Shown here: one piece after another, positions 1 through 10,909 of the stretch
Position numbering within the stretch: the first letter of the stretch is position 1
How the letters are laid out: each line of letters opens with the position of its first letter
Assembly (NCBI GenBank): GCA_015680685.1
Contig: MNCI01005473.1
Coordinates: 120,996-169,960 of the forward strand
From: Gnetum montanum
Taxonomy: Eukaryota > Streptophyta > Gnetopsida > Gnetales > Gnetaceae
Direction: 5' to 3'
Length of the DNA stretch: 48,965 nucleotides
Program-made: the position numbers and the translations under genes
Notes under the pieces: model-generated
The model's database searches: none
What the model saw: only the letters and a program-made list of their open reading frames with translations
What the model was told of the DNA's origin: nothing

Positions 1-1493
1 TTCCAGCTTCAGATTGTATTTGAAACGGGTCACAAATTGAGTCAGCAGCTCTTCCAAAGTTGAAATGGAAGAGCGTGGGAGAGCTCTATACCAGTCCAAA
101 GCCTTCCCCGTTAATGACATCGCGAAGACTCGGATTAAAGTGTGCGGCCACTGCTGTAACAACAAAGATTCAGATCTGAAGGTGGCTAGATGAGAGTTGG
201 GATCCCCTCCCCATTATACTTGGTAAAGTGAGGGAGGGACATCCCTGGTGGCAACGACAGCATGAGGACCGCTGGATTGATTGGATCATCCTGATAGAAA
301 TCCATGATTTGAATGGTATCAGATCTAGCAGCTTTAAGACGTCGGACCTCCTCAGTGAGGGTCTGTATAAGCTGGAAGGCTTGGTCCAGACCCGTTGATG
401 GAGGTGCCTATGCAGCAGGCGCAGGGGGTTGGACCGGGAGGGCGGCGCCAGGAAACAACGGAAGAGGCTGGCTGGCTACTGGCTGGGCGGGGATCCCTGC
501 AGGCGGAGGGGCCTGCGAAGACCACCACCTACTGGCTTGGGCAGAGGGGTTGGCAGTTGCCTGCTGCACAAAATAGGGATAAGTATACCGCGAGATTCCC
601 TGTGGCACATGCGCCGCAGGTGCAAACGGGGGCTGCACGCCATACACCACAGGCTGAGCATGTTGCACCGCTGGGTTGACCCACTGACCTGTGGCAGGCT
701 GCTGGATGTACGTTTGTGGCTGAGTGTTCGCGGGTATCTGTTGAGTTTGCGGAAGCGGAAGCGGCATGGCCTGAGCCGGTTGTGTTACAGATACGTTATG
801 GGGTTGTATCTGCGGGATGAACTGGGACGCGGTGGTCTCGGGAATCATCGTTGGGATACTAAGTACCCGTGGTGATGGAACGACCGCCGCGTTATGGTGC
901 GGTATTTGTATTTGTAACCCAGACGACTGCGCGTTAGCTTGCGGAAGGACAGGGATTTGCGTCTGCGCGGTCGCGGCTGGGTCAAGAAAGGCTTCCTCTC
1001 CGTTAAAAGGGAACGACGGATTTATATGGGTGTGGGGCGTCAGAGTATGGAATGAATGTTCAGACAGAGCCGCGAATTCGTCCTCTGCCTCTTCCCCATG
1101 CTGGGGCTCCACCACCGGTTGTGAAGTCTGGCCTCTGGCCATGACCAACTGTGCAATAAGTTCGTGTTGATGTTCGGTCAAGGGGATTATGTCGTAGGCT
1201 ATCGGCTTAAAATCATAGCCCCCCCGGTGGAGCACCTCAAAGTTTCGCTTCGCCTCCAGCTCGGCTCGGCTAAGAGCCAGCCTCGCCTGGATCTTGACGC
1301 ATATGAAATTGTATTCTTCAGGGGTTATAACCGTGAAGATAGGCTCTTTCCCCTGAAGCCTCAATGAACGGCGCAATGGTCCCTGAGGCCCGGTTGCGCC
1401 AGGAGCTGGTCCTGTGGCTGTTGTAGGATTAATAGGTGCGACACCCAAATCGGTGGCGACCATGGCGGTTGTGTTTGAGTAAAAGGAATCCAT
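1..1493 (-). pseudogene. gag polyprotein of LTR retrotransposon A (5' part, broken)
   Basis: Structural capsid precursor of a retroelement. The open part runs from the ATG at 1493 to a TAG near 408 (361 codons): a short N-terminus, a basic LRRSLRLQGKEP stretch, then a long Q/P/A-rich low-complexity region. Reading past the TAG continues the same frame (PSTGLDQAFQLIQTL, EEVRRLKAA) to about 210. There one frameshift moves to the frame holding the classical gag motif GDPNSHLATF and then LTGKALDWYRALP, as in the Retrotrans_gag domain of Ty3/gypsy elements. So gag has one in-frame stop and one frameshift, and is cut by the window edge. GC content and ORF length are far above the other elements, so it is the youngest here. 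Start chosen as the first ATG after the leader. Confidence 0.85.
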
Positions 1494-2430
1494 TGATCGA
1501 TGAAATCAAGAGTAACGGGTAATCGGATCTAAAAGAAAACGACTGGCAACCAAAAGCACAAAAAGGCTTTCTACCCTGTAGGATTTCAAAGAAATCGTCC
1601 TTGCGACCGATCTATACCACACGATTGACCGTAGACTTCCCTAGAGGTATTACGTCTTTGGTTTAGGGTATTGATCACTACCAGGGCTACCCGAAATATT
1701 CGGATCGGAGCCTGAAGGCCCTCCTTCTAGAGCTAGAAAACTGTAGCGACAGAAAACGTTGGCAGTTGGAAATACCGACCGAGATTCCGCGTATACAGTT
1801 TTAGCCACGGATCCGCGCAAGGGCTATGCTGGAAAAACGAATCCGCGGCACCCTAAACGGTCTTGTCGATTAGACAGGGACTTACGGGTCAGTAAAACAA
1901 TGAAAATTACGTAAAAAGAAAGCGATCTGGTTCGAGGAGTCGTAAAATGAGGGGAAAAACGATGTAGACGGATTGCAACGGCGATAATGCTAAACACGAT
2001 AAAAGGAGGCTGACATAAGAGAAGCACGTAGCTTCAAGATCTGCGCTTTGACTTAAAAATGTGTATTTTGCATGAGAAATTACACTGGGGAGTCCCCGAT
2101 TTCAGGATGTGAAACAAGCACAAAACAATAAGCAAAACAGTCTAAACAGAAGTCCGATCTACCTCGTGGGCTAAAGCTGAGATGCAAGGTAGGCCAAGCT
2201 TTGACGTCTACCAATCAATTGTTTCTGATTGATAGAGTCTTTTCAGCAGAACGATTACTCCTGTCACCGGTGCTCAAAGCGAACTGTACTCTGCTTCGGC
2301 TGTAAGGGGATAATGGCAACGATTGCCAAAGCGATGTTCTCTGTATCTCTGCTCCAAAGTGCTAAGTGCTCTGGTGCTCAGAAATATGCTTCTGCTTCTC
2401 TGATTTGCCAACCTTTGTATCTTTGTCAAC
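1494..2430 (-). other. 5' leader and downstream LTR part of element A
   Basis: This GC-richer sequence lies between the element A TATA box and the gag ATG and has no coding homology I recognise. It must contain the R/U5 part of the LTR, the primer-binding site and the untranslated leader. I looked for standard PBS complements and found only a weak initiator-Met-like match (TGGTATAGATCGG, minus strand, about 1605-1617). I therefore cannot place the 3' end of the LTR. Short ORFs here are chance. Confidence 0.5.
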
Positions 2431-2434
2431 TGAG

Positions 2435-2446
2435 GTATTTATAGGC
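2435..2446 (-). promoter_or_regulatory. TATA box of element A LTR
   Basis: The minus strand reads CCTATAAATACC, a good plant TATA box. It lies about 950 bp upstream of the gag ATG and 250-560 bp downstream of the U3 repeat array. Confidence 0.7.
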
Positions 2447-2690
2447 CGCGACACTTCGTAAAAAAGGCGCAACCCTGATGACGTGGGTCCCTGATGTTTC
2501 AGGTCTTGTTGGCATGACCATTTTAAGTCAGACTGTGACTACGCACAACACACTTGTTTGCGTGTTGTGCGTGTGAAGAGCAGGTACACGCTGAGCGTAC
2601 TTCAATTGCTTTCAGGCTGTATTACACTCATTCGCCTTGCATTGCGTGTATGAGCGTAATCCGGTATAAAAACAACAGGCTCAAAATTGT

Positions 2691-2837
2691 CTTACGCTCA
2701 CTACGCAGCTGCGCGTAACAAAGCATAAATAATGTGTAACTTACGCTCACTACGCAGCTGCGCGTGATGAAGCGTAAATAATGCGCAACTTACGCTCACT
2801 ACGCAGCTGCGCGTGATGAAGCGTAAATAATGCCTAA
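2691..2837 (-). repeat. three 49-bp palindromic tandem repeats in U3 of element A
   Basis: Units start at 2691, 2740 and 2789 (period 49). Each opens with TTACGCTCACTACGCAG, passes through the palindrome GCAGCTGC and closes with AGCGTAA, so each unit is itself an imperfect inverted repeat. Diverged copies of the TTACGCT...AGCGTAA arrangement continue at about 2850-2890 and 2959-3007. The position upstream of the TATA box suggests U3 enhancer repeats. Confidence 0.85.
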
Positions 2838-3379
2838 CTTTAATGATGACATACGCAATGGTACGCACTGCCGCGTAACAAGCGTAAAGACAAGTTATTC
2901 ATGCGCTGCGAGAAAAAGTGACGAACTGTTATGCTTCTCTGGCCTTTGACTATTTTGGAGCTTATTACGCTCATTACGCTGCCGTGCGTAATAGAGCGTA
3001 AACTTGTCCTTGAAAAAAATTGATGCGCGCTCCCGCTTGAATTGCGAATCTTTTCCTGAGGCCGACTCGTAATTTTCACGGTGTTTCAGCTCTTACTTAA
3101 AATTTTTAGGAATTTCCAACTCTCCCCAATAAGTATTATAGAGAGTTAGTGATGAACCTGCTCTAGTTCATTCATGCCTATGACATATGCACATGTTAGG
3201 CTCTCAATTGGTTTCATGTAAAGTGTGCTACTCTTAGAATCAATGGTTAGACACTAGGTATCCTCTTGTTTTGTGGTTGTTGCATACAAACACCTTTAAA
3301 TTTCTACTTCTAGTGCACACTACTTGCATGCAAAGATAGATGCTTCTTTCATAGCCTAGAGTTTCTACACACAATTGCA

Positions 3380-3760
3380 CCCTATATCGTTATACGTGAT
3401 GCATGGAACTCACTTCTTCTCGATCTTTCCAAATGCATTTTCTTTGGATATTTCCAAGGAAAGATCTCTGATGTCCATTCTTACATCAATGGTGCTAAGC
3501 CATGCCTTTCCCATAATGATTGGGAAATCCCCTTTGCAATTCTCCACTTTGATCACTAAGAAATCGGTAGGATAAGGCCACCCACAGACAGTGATCACAA
3601 TGTCTTTTACCAATCCTAATGGAATAGTGATGGACTAGTCTACCAATTCTAGTCTAATATTGCTCTTCTTTAAAGGAGGTAGGTTCCATGTAGTATACAT
3701 CTCATGAGAGGTCAAGTTGATACTAGAACTTGAGTTGAGAAGAGCTTTGCATGGTTCATT
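3380..3760 (-). pseudogene. Retropepsin (protease) of element B, decayed
   Basis: The minus-strand reading gives ALLNSSSSINLTSHEMY where a retropepsin has the catalytic LLDSGSS motif, so the catalytic D and G have both been lost. After it comes an intact block at 3613-3410 with PYPTDFLVIKVENCKGDFP and then IIMGKAWLSTIDVRMDIRDL, the second conserved protease strand (family form I.GxxWL). The copy in element D (40196-40745) shares AWLSTRDAKL and DLSLEISKEN. The enzyme would have cut Gag-Pol during particle maturation; this copy cannot be active. Confidence 0.75.
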
Positions 3761-4059
3761 CCCAGTGATCTACAAATAAATTAAAGGACTTCCAGGATCT
3801 GCTAACTTCCTAGGAAGGTTTCCAACATGGATCCAATCAGATACGATGTGAGTAAGCATAACAGTATGGATCCTAGGCAATGTTTGGTCTGAAGGGGACA
3901 CAAAGGAATTTGATATAGAGGAAGATAAAGGAACATCATTGTTGATTGTAGGTGTATTTGAGGGCTTAGGTAGATTGCATGATCAGAAGAAAGGTCTTTT
4001 TTTATCTAGTATCTAAACCACTTGGTTAATTAACTGATTGTAGGTTATTGGCCCTAGTA

Positions 4060-6324
4060 ACATTGCATTGTTATGATTGAGCTGGTAGTTCATCCTACAT
4101 AGGTGGAGGAGCTGGTAGTTGTGCGGTTGGAGGAGGAAGATGTGTAGGAATAGGAGGAGGATAAGGGTAAAAGTTCATATCCCTTCTTGCATGTGGAGAA
4201 TGAGTTCAATAATAATCAAAAGGATGGTAGTGAGATTGAAAAGTAGAAACATGACTAGAGGAGTCACGTGAATACAAGGATTGCTAAACATAGTACCCAT
4301 ATGAATCAAGTTATCTGTAAGGGTATTGCTACCTTGGTGGTACCAGCGCCCATGATTATGGTTTCTGCCACTATTGATACTGCTCATATGGTTGTGGTGG
4401 AGTCCCACTCGAATAATATTGTTATTGCTAGTGGAACTACCTAAAATTACCTCTAGATTTTTGCCTTTGTATTAGTTGTGGATTCAAAGCATACATCCCA
4501 GACTTATGTAAGTGTGACACTATGGGGAAACATTCCTTAGGATGTTCATACTGGCAAATGTCACATCCACCATCATCATTTGATTCTCTTTCCACAACTT
4601 TTTCTATTACAGAAATCTTTCCCTTACCTTTTTGATAGGAACATTCAACTTCCTTGTGCCTCCTGCACTCACAAACACTACCTTATTCTTTGGACTGTTC
4701 AAAAATTTTTAGGATAACTTGAAATTTGCTATCCATGGAGTCCCATAACTGATCAACCTTGGCCATAATTTCAAATTAAAATTTTTGGAGTGGCAAGGTT
4801 TTCTTACTCACCACCTCATCAAGTGTGAATTCTTCCTCACTATCATAAATCAAACCTCCCTCTTGTGAATGGAAGGATCATAATTATGCTCTTCTACACT
4901 TTCTCTTTTTCTTAATTCTTCCTCCTCTTTAGCTACTTACTTGATTAGTCTTTGCATCTGATAGGCACTTAATTTTAACAATCATCCTTGGGCATAGACA
5001 CCAAGGGTTCTCCTCATTTCTAATTGAAAATCATCTCAATATGGCAAAGTTGATCCAGTTGAAAATAACCATGGCCAGGACACTTATGCATTAAGGAATA
5101 GTATCGACCAATGGTAGCATCCAAGGGTTCATGTATTCCTTGTTTCCATCCTTGGATTTTCCTTCTCAAGTTGGACACTTTGGATTATGTTTGATATTTA
5201 TCATTAACTAATTCAAGCATGGTATTCCATCATCTAATAAATTCTAACTCTAAGGACTGGTACCAGTTCTCTGCTTCTTTTATGAGTGTCCTTAGGAACA
5301 ACTTAAGTTTTTGCCACTCATTCTACATATTCTACAAGGCACATGCATCTTGAAAAGCTTGGAGACGGTTCTACGGATCAAAGTTATATCCCCCTTCAAA
5401 CTGAGGAATATTGTTCATGTCTAGCCTTTTAATCCAACTATCCTTCACATACCTTGTTGGAATTCATACTACCTCTGCAATATTGAGCATACTTTAGGTA
5501 GCAAGTAAAGGCTCATCGAGGTCATGATCATGGTGCCTATGATGCCCTCTACTACCCCTTCATTCATAGCAATGTTCCTTTCTTAAATGTCCACGCCCTT
5601 GATCTTACCTTTCCCAATGGCCTCGCTTCCTGCAATTGTGATCAAAGCCAGAAGAAGAAGAAGACAATGAAGGTGAAGAGGAAGGAGGACTAGTACCATC
5701 ACGATGCCTACTACTACCTCTTCGGTGATTGTAACCACAATCATAATCTTGTTTCTTATGTGCATCATTGCCTTAACTTTCCCCTTTGGATCCTCCTTTG
5801 TCATTGGATCCATTCTTACCAAAACTAGAATTGTGAATTGTGGACTGCAGGTTATAGTTTTGACCTTTGTCACAGAAGTCAAAGAGAGGAATTTCACTAA
5901 ATGAAAAACCCCCAGAGAAGGATTCCCCACCATTGTTTTGGTACAGCAGGAATGGGGAACCATTAAATCCTTTTTCCTTCACAAATTCATGGCATTGTTC
6001 TAGCTGTTGATCCAAGAGACATTGTGCCTCAGTGGAACAATAATCCTTGGCATCACTATCTTGCACAACATACTCAGCATGACATTCCTAAAGACCTAGA
6101 CAGATAAGCATTTGGTGAACCATTACAAAAATAGATCGATCAGGTGGCAACACAATGTTGGCCTCTATGTTATGCCACGACAACTATTCATCCTAATGTA
6201 GGATGAAGGTGAAATTGGGTACATACTCATCAAGATGAGCATATACTATTCAATATTGTTGAGGTGCCAACTAATGAGCTCCATTGGACGTGGGCTAAGA
6301 AGCACTCCTGTGAGAAGAAGACAT
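4060..6324 (-). pseudogene. gag of gypsy element B, decayed
   Basis: The start is taken at 6324 (MSSSHRSAS). In one broken frame the minus strand reads an N-terminal region with YVPNFTFILH, a patch at 6066-5773 (HEFVKEKGFNGSPFLLYQNN), a basic R/H/S-rich segment near 5700-5540, then the capsid core at 5530-5060 with DEPLLAT, GGYNFDP, RLQAFQDACA, WQKLKLF and W.QSLE. The same words occur in the gag of element C (DEPLLAT, GGYDLDP, LQAFYNACAW, WQKLKLF, WYRSLK) and element D. Stops are scattered throughout and most are TAG. Nucleic-acid-binding and proline/tyrosine-rich sequence follows down to about 4060. Confidence 0.8.
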
Positions 6325-6464
6325 TTTCAAATAGATGATAAAAACACGGTGTGCTTTTAAATTTTGTTGTTGTAATTGTAAAATATGATATGACTCTAAG
6401 GTTCATTCCAATGATTTTGAATGATTTCCACTAATTCCTAGATAGCGCACGAAATAACCAAAAG

Positions 6465-6484
6465 GTCCTTGGCAACAATGCTAA
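6465..6484 (-). other. Primer-binding site of element B
   Basis: Directly after the LTR the minus strand reads TTAGCATTGTTGCCAAGGAC. This is a decayed form of the Asp-tRNA-type site TTGGCGCCGTTGCCGGGGA of many plant gypsy elements. C and D have the same site in the same place. Confidence 0.7.
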
Positions 6485-7328
6485 TGATGAGCAACAAGGT
6501 ACCCCTATGCCCAATCATATGAATCACTAAGGTGTTCACACGCGATTTGGTCGAATTCTGTGGACCTATAGTTCTCCAATGCACTTGTTCCTCTAGGAAG
6601 TGAAATGGGTGTTGAAAACATTTGTTATCTTCCCAACTACACTTGTGGAGCTCAAGGGGATGGTTTACGTGTAATTGAGGTACATGATTTTTATTGTTTT
6701 ATGTTTTTTAAGTTTAATTGCCTACAACAAGAATGAAAGATAAAGTAATTTAAGATCTAACTCATTCACTACCTAGCTAGCCTAACATAAGCACCTATCC
6801 CACTTTCCTAGACACATCCTAAACACATATAATGCTTTTGGGTTACCAAACATTAAGCGTTGCTAAGTTACTAAGAACTATATGTATGCTTGAAGTGGTT
6901 GTACTTGTGTTCTTTAACAACTGGAAATTAAGTGCTTAATTTAAATGCATTAAAGTAAGTGCATGAAAGTAAAGTGCATTAAAGGAAATATTAATCTATT
7001 CTTAGTGCTACAAAGATTATCAAAAGGGTTTTTTTTTATTCTCATCACACTGCTGCGCTCAAGTACATCAATGTTTGAACAAAGATCCATACACACATAC
7101 ACTCCTACTACAAGCACTCAGAAAATATTTTGATGTTGGAGAAAACAAACTACAAGAGCTTCACTACTCTATGACAAAAACTGATATCAAAATCCTGAGC
7201 TTGAGCNATATATATCTTATGATGCCAAATATATGACATCACATCCTAGCTTCAACATTGAATACTTGACGTTGAGGCTCCAACATTGGATACCTGGCGT
7301 TAGAGCATGAGAAAAATATGATTCATCA
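6485..7328 (-). repeat. 5' LTR of element B (844 bp)
   Basis: On the plus strand it begins TGATGAGCAAC and ends ATTCATCA, so on the minus strand it runs TGATGAAT...TCATCA, matching the termini of LTRs C and D (TGATRA...ATCA). The PBS abuts its inner end. One ambiguous base at 7207. U3 carries a 28-bp tandem repeat. Length is close to the 878-901 bp of element D. Confidence 0.7.
7249..7304 (-). repeat. 28-bp tandem repeat in U3 of LTR B
   Basis: Two units, starting GCTTCAACATTGAATAC (7249) and GCTCCAACATTGGATAC (7277), both continuing into a (T/C)TG(A/G)CGTT block. They lie within 80 bp of the LTR start, the same place where LTRs C and D carry palindromic boxes. Confidence 0.75.
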
Positions 7329-10300
7329 GTAAGTATATAAAATGAATTATGTAAATTTCATTTTCACCTTTCAAGATTAAGAAATCATAAAGATATTTTT
7401 CTTAGAAAATGATGATTATTCTAAGCTAATTCGCAATCAATTTAGTACTGTCACCTTCATGTAGTTACCTATAAGTTAAAAATGATCATTCAATATCTCA
7501 AATCCATTGTTTTTAATTAAATTTTCATATGAATATGTTGTTGCAGTTTTTTTAAAAAAATCAATTCCTTAAATTCTTGGAATTATTATTTTAACTCATC
7601 ATTGAATAATTAAAAAATGATGTACAATGCATTAATTAACTTGATTATGAGTTGCACATGCACTTGTTATTGTTATTTAACTTGATTTTTTGAAATTCCT
7701 ATTTTCACACAAGTTATCATATAACTATTTGATTTAATAGCTCACAATGGTAGAGGATGTGGAAATACATAAAGATCATCCAAGAGGAAGTGTGATGTTA
7801 TAACTCTTTCTTTGACTTCCTTCAAAAATATCTAGTAAGAAATACCATTACCATTGCTAGCACCATAGTTAAAATTTTATGTTGGTAACCCCCATGGTAA
7901 AGGTTCCAATTTAGAAATAAAAGAAAATAGGTAAAATATCAAGCTTCATTCAGCAATGGCTACTTGCTATGAAGTTGTTTACAAAAATTCATGGAGTTTT
8001 GATTTACTCTTGTCAAAAGAAAAATATGTTAGATATATGGTCCCTATGATTAGTATCCAATACCATTAATATTATATAATTTTGATAACCAATTTGGTAA
8101 AATTTGGCTGCAATGCTAAATTAGAGAGAGTAGATCTTACATTATTCATAGAGTTCATGGTGTTGAAGGGCCTCATGTTGGTGGAAAATTTCGTAAGAAC
8201 CTATAATAATGGCTAGTTCATCTTCCAAGTAGCTAATACTTGGAGAAAATATAAGATATATAAGAGGTTCTTACTATTTTAGTATCAAATGGTGAAAATA
8301 GATTTTTCCTTGAAGGAGGTTGTTTTCCTCAAGCATTGATTTCTGAAGTGTTTTGTTAGTGAAGAGAAACAAGGAAAAGCCTATACCACTTCCACCATTA
8401 GAATTTTAGTTTCCTAGTTAAAAATAATATATTCTAGACTTACTAATATCATTACCTGTCTCATCATGGTGAAAGAAAAAAAATATTGTTTCATGGCCTC
8501 TATTATGTTTGTTATAGGTCGTAGTAAAGAAAGGTAGTTTTGTTAATTAAATTTTAATTTTAAAGATAAAGATGAAGAGGCAGGTACTTACATATTATCA
8601 TACATCTACCCCTTCCTTCTCCTATGACTACCTACTACCTACATTTGTTAAAGTCTTCAAGAGTGCCAAATTACTAATGTCATCATGATGGTGAGAGAGG
8701 TAAATAAAGAGTTGATTTCCAAGTTATTTCTTCTCAAATAATAAGTAGACTATCATGAAGCTATCATCAATAAGTCAACCCACAAATGTTAAAGTTGAGG
8801 TATGGTGGAAATTATAGTGTGATCATCTGACTCCATCCATGGTGTGTGAAGTAATGTAATACCATAGCTTTAAGAATAATATTATTCATCAAGAGGCAAC
8901 TATTAATTTCTTTAAGACATCTATGAAGAAGAACCCCATGGAAGAGACATTGTACAAATAAGCTTCATGGAAAGATTCTAAACACATTGATGAAGATGAC
9001 TTTCCATCAATAATCAGATATATGGTGAATAAGGATCTTAGTAACCTTTCGAAGACTCATGCCATCGTGGTGAATAATGATATTTTGTATGATTTGATGA
9101 TTATAAATGACACTTTAGTGGGCTATTACTTCAAAGCCAAGGCTTAAAATACCATGTTGAGGAACAATAAATATGTATTTAATGCCACCTTAACATAAAA
9201 TGAGACATTGAATAAATATTTTATAGCTACCTAATAGAAAAAAGAAAAGTATGCTAGAGTCTCTACTAAGTATAAGGAAAAGGTAGAATGTATGCTAAAT
9301 TTTTCCAAGAAACAATCAAAAGAATTACTTGTAATAAAGAATGAATAAAATAAGAAGCATCATTAGTTTCAATATAGAGATAAAGCTTGCAAGTAAGTTG
9401 GAAAAACTAACAATTAAAACTATGGAGTTAGAGGGAGTCAAATTAAAAATACATAATAAAACCTTTAAAATTTAAGTAGAGCTTAACTTGGTGTAGAACT
9501 AAATGAAGGATCTAATTAAATGAAAATTAAGTTATCAGAAACCTTCAGTGAAGAAAAAAATAAACTAGATGCCATGATGAAAAGTTGACAATAACATGTG
9601 ATCAATGATGATTTCATAGCTTATTACAAGGAACTATTAATAACTACTTCAAAGAAATATTATGAGCTACTGCTCGTAAGTATCATATTTCCACCATCAA
9701 TTCTGGTAGTTTATGACAAAGTAAAGAATAAGATACAAAATTAATCTACTAAATTAAAATTGAAAAGAATTAGCTAAGAAAGTTTCACTACCATCTCCTA
9801 AATATTCTACAACTCCTAAAGAATTTGTGGTAAAAGAAACCACCCCAAATTTTAGAGGTGACTCATCATCAAGAATTTTTAATAATCTGATGAATGAAAA
9901 TATCATTCCTTGGTTGATGATTCCGATTATCAATTTTAAACATCAATACCTCTTGTGTTAGGTGGTAATGTTAATTACTTTAATTTACCATGATAAGTAT
10001 GTGTTTTCTTTTCTATGGTTAACTATTATTTTATAATATATTTTGAAAGAGACAATTGCCCAAGATATCTCTATTTGCTCTTCTTTGCATTTTAGAAGGA
10101 ATTTAAATGATCAAAATTATTTATAACATGAGTTTCAAAAAGAAAAATGCTTACCATCATATTACACTTATAATAATAACTTTAATAATTAGAGATATGT
10201 TTTCTTTGATCATACAATACTCAATTAAATGCATTGTATAAAATAAATTCCACTTTAAAGCATTACTCCACAACCATTAACTATGAATAAGAATCTCTAA

Positions 10301-10424
10301 TTCATATAGTCTAGTGAAGAATGATAATAAAGTGATATTTTATTTATCACTTTTATGAGAGTCATGAATTGGTATATAGATAGTAAAGTGCATCATTTTA
10401 TTTTATGTTGAGATTAAGGGGTGA
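7329..10424 (+). other. Decayed, unidentified sequence (possible old ORF on plus strand)
   Basis: AT-rich. 7329-7740 shows nothing. From the ATG at 7747 (MVEDVEIHKDHPRGSVML) to about 9990 the plus strand has unusually long readable patches separated by single stops, for example KTHAIVVNNDILYDLMIIND near 9050 and K/E-rich helical stretches at 9240-9330 and 9500-9620. I recognise no gag, protease, RT or host domain. It could be the inside of a non-autonomous element ending in the LTR-like block at 10425. 10000-10424 holds nothing recognisable. Confidence 0.3.
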
Positions 10425-10909
10425 TGTTAGAGATTACATGTATTCTACAAAGCTTAACACATCCAATAAGATCTATATTACGTAATACCATGAATATTTA
10501 TATACACTATCATGGTGTACAACACTACCATGGTGTTGGTACATTATACTACTTGTTAATTAAATTTTATTATAAGTAACTCTATTATTTATGTCTCTTA
10601 ATTAATTTTAACCACTCATCATGTCTATTTGAACTATTAACATAAATGTTTCTTCAAACCTATATATGTGTTAATTTTGGTTTGATCCTTACACATATAC
10701 AACATAATAGAAATAGAGGAACATTTTATAATGACATCCATCTTTATTTATACATTTAAGTATTTGAGTATAACTTAAATACTTAAAACCATTGCTATTG
10801 TAGCATTCATGGTATGTTACAATTTTAATGTATTGTTTACTTATCAAAGTAATAAAATAAATTCTATTTTTCTTAGACCTAGTGATCTAAACATCATAAA
10901 AATTTAACA
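10425..10909 (+). repeat. Possible Copia-type LTR (485 bp)
   Basis: The purine tract AAGGGGTGA is followed by TGTTAGAG, the usual polypurine-tract/LTR junction of Ty1/copia elements, and the block ends ATTTAACA at 10909, exactly where the RNase H homology of the next element starts. Between them are the palindromic word ACCATGGTGT and AT-rich sequence. No flanking duplication was found, so both ends are tentative. Confidence 0.4.

Larger units (their letters stand above)
2050..3088 (-). repeat. 5' LTR (U3 region and promoter) of element A, ends approximate
   Basis: Upstream of the element A gag on the minus strand lies a TATA box and, further upstream, a tandem-repeat array, as in an LTR U3. 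The right end is placed at 3088, where the minus strand reads TGAAACACC; just beyond, the sequence switches to AT-rich, stop-ridden element B sequence. The left end is not resolved: 2050 is a guess and the LTR could extend towards 1600. No second LTR is in the window. Confidence 0.55.
3089..7328 (-). mobile_element. Ty3/gypsy element B, 5' part (LTR, PBS, gag, protease)
   Basis: A minus-strand element reading LTR (7328-6485), PBS, gag, protease. Its LTR ends, degenerate PBS and gag/protease words match element D, so it belongs to the same gypsy lineage. It stops abruptly at about 3089, where element A begins; the simplest reading is that A inserted into B near the protease-RT boundary. The rest of B would lie beyond the left edge. 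The five bases after the LTR (GTAAG, 7329-7333) would be its target-site duplication; the partner is not visible. Confidence 0.75.

Noticed and set aside
313-1367. Plus-strand ORFs opposite the element A gag
   Set aside because: GC-rich low-complexity gag sequence gives open antisense frames; the minus-strand frame carries the gag motifs.
1605-1617. Initiator-Met primer-binding site for element A
   Set aside because: It needs indels to match and has no LTR end (CA) just before it, so I do not annotate it.
2691-2837. Regular 49-bp repeats considered as a CRISPR-like or satellite array
   Set aside because: The units are contiguous without unique spacers and lie in an LTR U3 upstream of a TATA box.
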